Part shown: positions 5,452-5,823 of the stretch, one piece after another
How the letters are laid out: the number at the start of each line of letters is the position of its first letter
How positions within the stretch are numbered: position 1 is the first letter of the stretch
Assembly (NCBI GenBank): GCA_003554685.1
Contig: PWHA01000112.1
Location: forward strand, 1-5,823
Reading direction: 5' to 3'
Source: Halanaerobiaceae bacterium
GTDB lineage: Bacteria; Bacillota; Halanaerobiia; Halanaerobiales; Halarsenatibacteraceae
Length of the DNA stretch: 5,823 bases
The notes under the pieces: generated by a model
Databases searched by the model: none
Told to the model about the DNA's origin: nothing
Seen by the model: only the letters and a program-made list of their open reading frames with translations
Made by a program: the position numbers and the translations under genes

Positions 5452-5480
5452 TTTACAAAGTCAGGGACTTGTGCTATAAT
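5452..5480 (+). promoter_or_regulatory. ftsH promoter (sigma-A, extended -10)
   Basis: TTTACA (5452-5457, five of six matches) and a perfect TATAAT (5475-5480) are separated by 17 bases, with the extended -10 TGC at 5472-5474. Transcription would start near 5487, about 245 bases before the ftsH start codon. An inverted repeat, AAGTC-AGG-GACTT (5458-5470), lies within the spacer and is placed like a repressor operator. This is the best promoter in the window. Confidence 0.85.
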
Positions 5481-5615
5481 GGTTAACTGTGTAATAGACG
5501 GTTTACCGAAATAAATTGTTTTTATTTACCATAAAACAGCAATTGCTGCCGGTGGTTGAAAGGCTTTAAGATTCAGCAGTGAACCAGACCCTATCAGCAG
5601 CAGAATTACTGGAAT

Positions 5616-5645
5616 TTGACAGCAAATCACCGGAAATGATGTTAT
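5616..5645 (+). promoter_or_regulatory. Weak second candidate promoter for ftsH
   Basis: A perfect TTGACA (5616-5621) is followed after 18 bases by TGTTAT (5640-5645, four of six matches). It would give a leader of about 80 bases that skips the folded domain. It is much weaker than the promoter at 5452-5480 and may be a chance match. Confidence 0.25.
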
Positions 5646-5717
5646 TATCGGAATTAATAATTGTATTACGGAATTATTTTATATTTACTAAGTTTCTTTT
5701 ATGTATGTTTTTAGGAG

Positions 5718-5723
5718 AGGAGG
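5718..5723 (+). promoter_or_regulatory. Ribosome binding site that fixes the TTG start of ftsH
   Basis: AGGAGG ends 9 bases before the TTG at 5733. The upstream ATG codons at 5701 and 5705 are out of frame. The TTG start gives the expected FtsH N-terminus, a few basic residues and then a membrane segment. Confidence 0.85.
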
Positions 5724-5732
5724 ATCAGCAAT

Positions 5733-5823
5733 TTGAAGAAATTCGCCAAGAATATAGGCTTTTATTTACTGCTGATTGCGTTATCAATTTTGATTGCGCA
5801 GTTTTTCATGCAGCAAACTCCTC
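5733..5823 (+). CDS. ftsH: ATP-dependent zinc metalloprotease FtsH, N-terminal fragment
   Basis: Only the first 30 codons lie in the window; the gene runs off the right edge. The visible peptide has a short basic N-terminus (KKFAKN, 2-7) and then a hydrophobic membrane segment at about residues 8-25 ending near AQFFMQQTP. This is the layout of FtsH, a membrane-anchored hexameric AAA+ protease that degrades misfolded membrane proteins and short-lived regulators. The AAA+ and HEXXH zinc domains would lie beyond the edge and cannot be checked here. The call rests on this N-terminus, on the position directly after tilS-hpt (as in B. subtilis and many Bacillota), and on the start codon and ribosome binding site. 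The TTG start and long leader suggest tuned translation. Another small membrane protein is possible but unlikely. Confidence 0.85.
   Translation, partial: MKKFAKNIGFYLLLIALSILIAQFFMQQTP

Larger units (their letters stand above)
5112..5732. other. Intergenic region between hpt and ftsH
   Basis: This 621-base gap has no credible protein gene. It contains a 31-base stem-loop dyad (5220-5250), a 22-base perfect palindrome with an adjacent competing C-tract (5359-5386), an inverted repeat ACTCAA/TTGAGT (5428-5445), a near-consensus promoter (5452-5480), and a roughly 245-base ftsH leader with complementary segments (5487-5732). No convincing hpt terminator was found: the TAATAA/TTATTA hairpin at 5142-5158 is weak and lacks a T-tract. 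The gap is far longer than the other gaps here, which suggests a regulatory role. Confidence 0.8.
5487..5732 (+). promoter_or_regulatory. Long structured 5' leader of ftsH
   Basis: The predicted leader can fold into a closed domain. CCGGTGGTT (5549-5557) pairs with AATCACCGG (5625-5633) in nine pairs with one G-T wobble. Inside it, ATTC and CAGT (5571-5580, AG bulge) pair with ACTGGAAT (5608-5615). Just before the domain is the palindrome CAGCAATTGCTG (5537-5548). Its 3' half AATTGCTG is complementary to CAGCAATT at 5726-5733, which abuts the start codon. I recognise no known riboswitch. The folds were found by eye. Confidence 0.4.

Noticed and set aside
5479..5514. Short reading frame ATG...TAA of 11 codons as a leader peptide for ftsH
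   Set aside because: Its ATG overlaps the -10 box and lies upstream of the expected transcription start, so it would not be in the mRNA.
1..5823. CRISPR array, tRNA or rRNA gene, insertion sequence, defence or toxin-antitoxin system
   Set aside because: I saw no regularly spaced repeats, cloverleaf, transposase motif or matching gene pair anywhere in the window on either strand.

Overview
The window looks like chromosomal DNA from a Gram-positive (Bacillota/Firmicutes) bacterium. I infer a deep-branching anaerobic clostridial lineage, possibly Halanaerobiales-like, but that placement rests on protein style and gene order and is tentative. Supporting signs are strong AGGAGG-type ribosome binding sites, free use of GTG and TTG starts, AT-rich spacers between genes of moderate G+C, sigma-A type promoters, and a yabR ... 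tilS-hpt-ftsH gene order typical of Bacillota. All genes are on the + strand. No mobile element, tRNA, rRNA or CRISPR array is visible.

Layout: (1) 30-401, a YabR-type S1-domain RNA-binding protein. (2) 402-823, a 422-base gap with a good promoter (478-506), a tandem 16-base repeat and a strong intrinsic terminator (671-694). Together these could make a noncoding RNA of about 180 nt or an attenuated leader. (3) 824-2645, a tightly coupled pair: a DUF501 protein and a Ppx/GppA-family exopolyphosphatase/(p)ppGpp hydrolase carrying two unusual internal expansions, followed by a probable terminator (2835-2882). (4) 2933-4369 tilS (tRNA-Ile lysidine synthetase) and 4554-5111 hpt (hypoxanthine phosphoribosyltransferase), with a palindrome and repeats between them. 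(5) 5112-5732, a 621-base gap rich in inverted repeats, with a near-consensus extended -10 promoter and a roughly 245-nt structured leader. (6) 5733 to the end, the first 30 codons of ftsH (membrane AAA+ protease).

The genes belong to widely conserved housekeeping neighbourhoods: RNA binding, polyphosphate/(p)ppGpp metabolism, tRNA decoding, purine salvage and membrane proteolysis. In Bacillus subtilis the segment between yabR and tilS holds spoIIE and two further genes. Here it holds the DUF501-ppx pair, which in Actinobacteria sits beside eno and a divIC/ftsB-like gene. I see no new multi-gene defence or metabolic system. The most interesting material is noncoding: the ftsH promoter and leader, the promoter-terminator unit after yabR, and two long perfect or near-perfect dyads after hpt.
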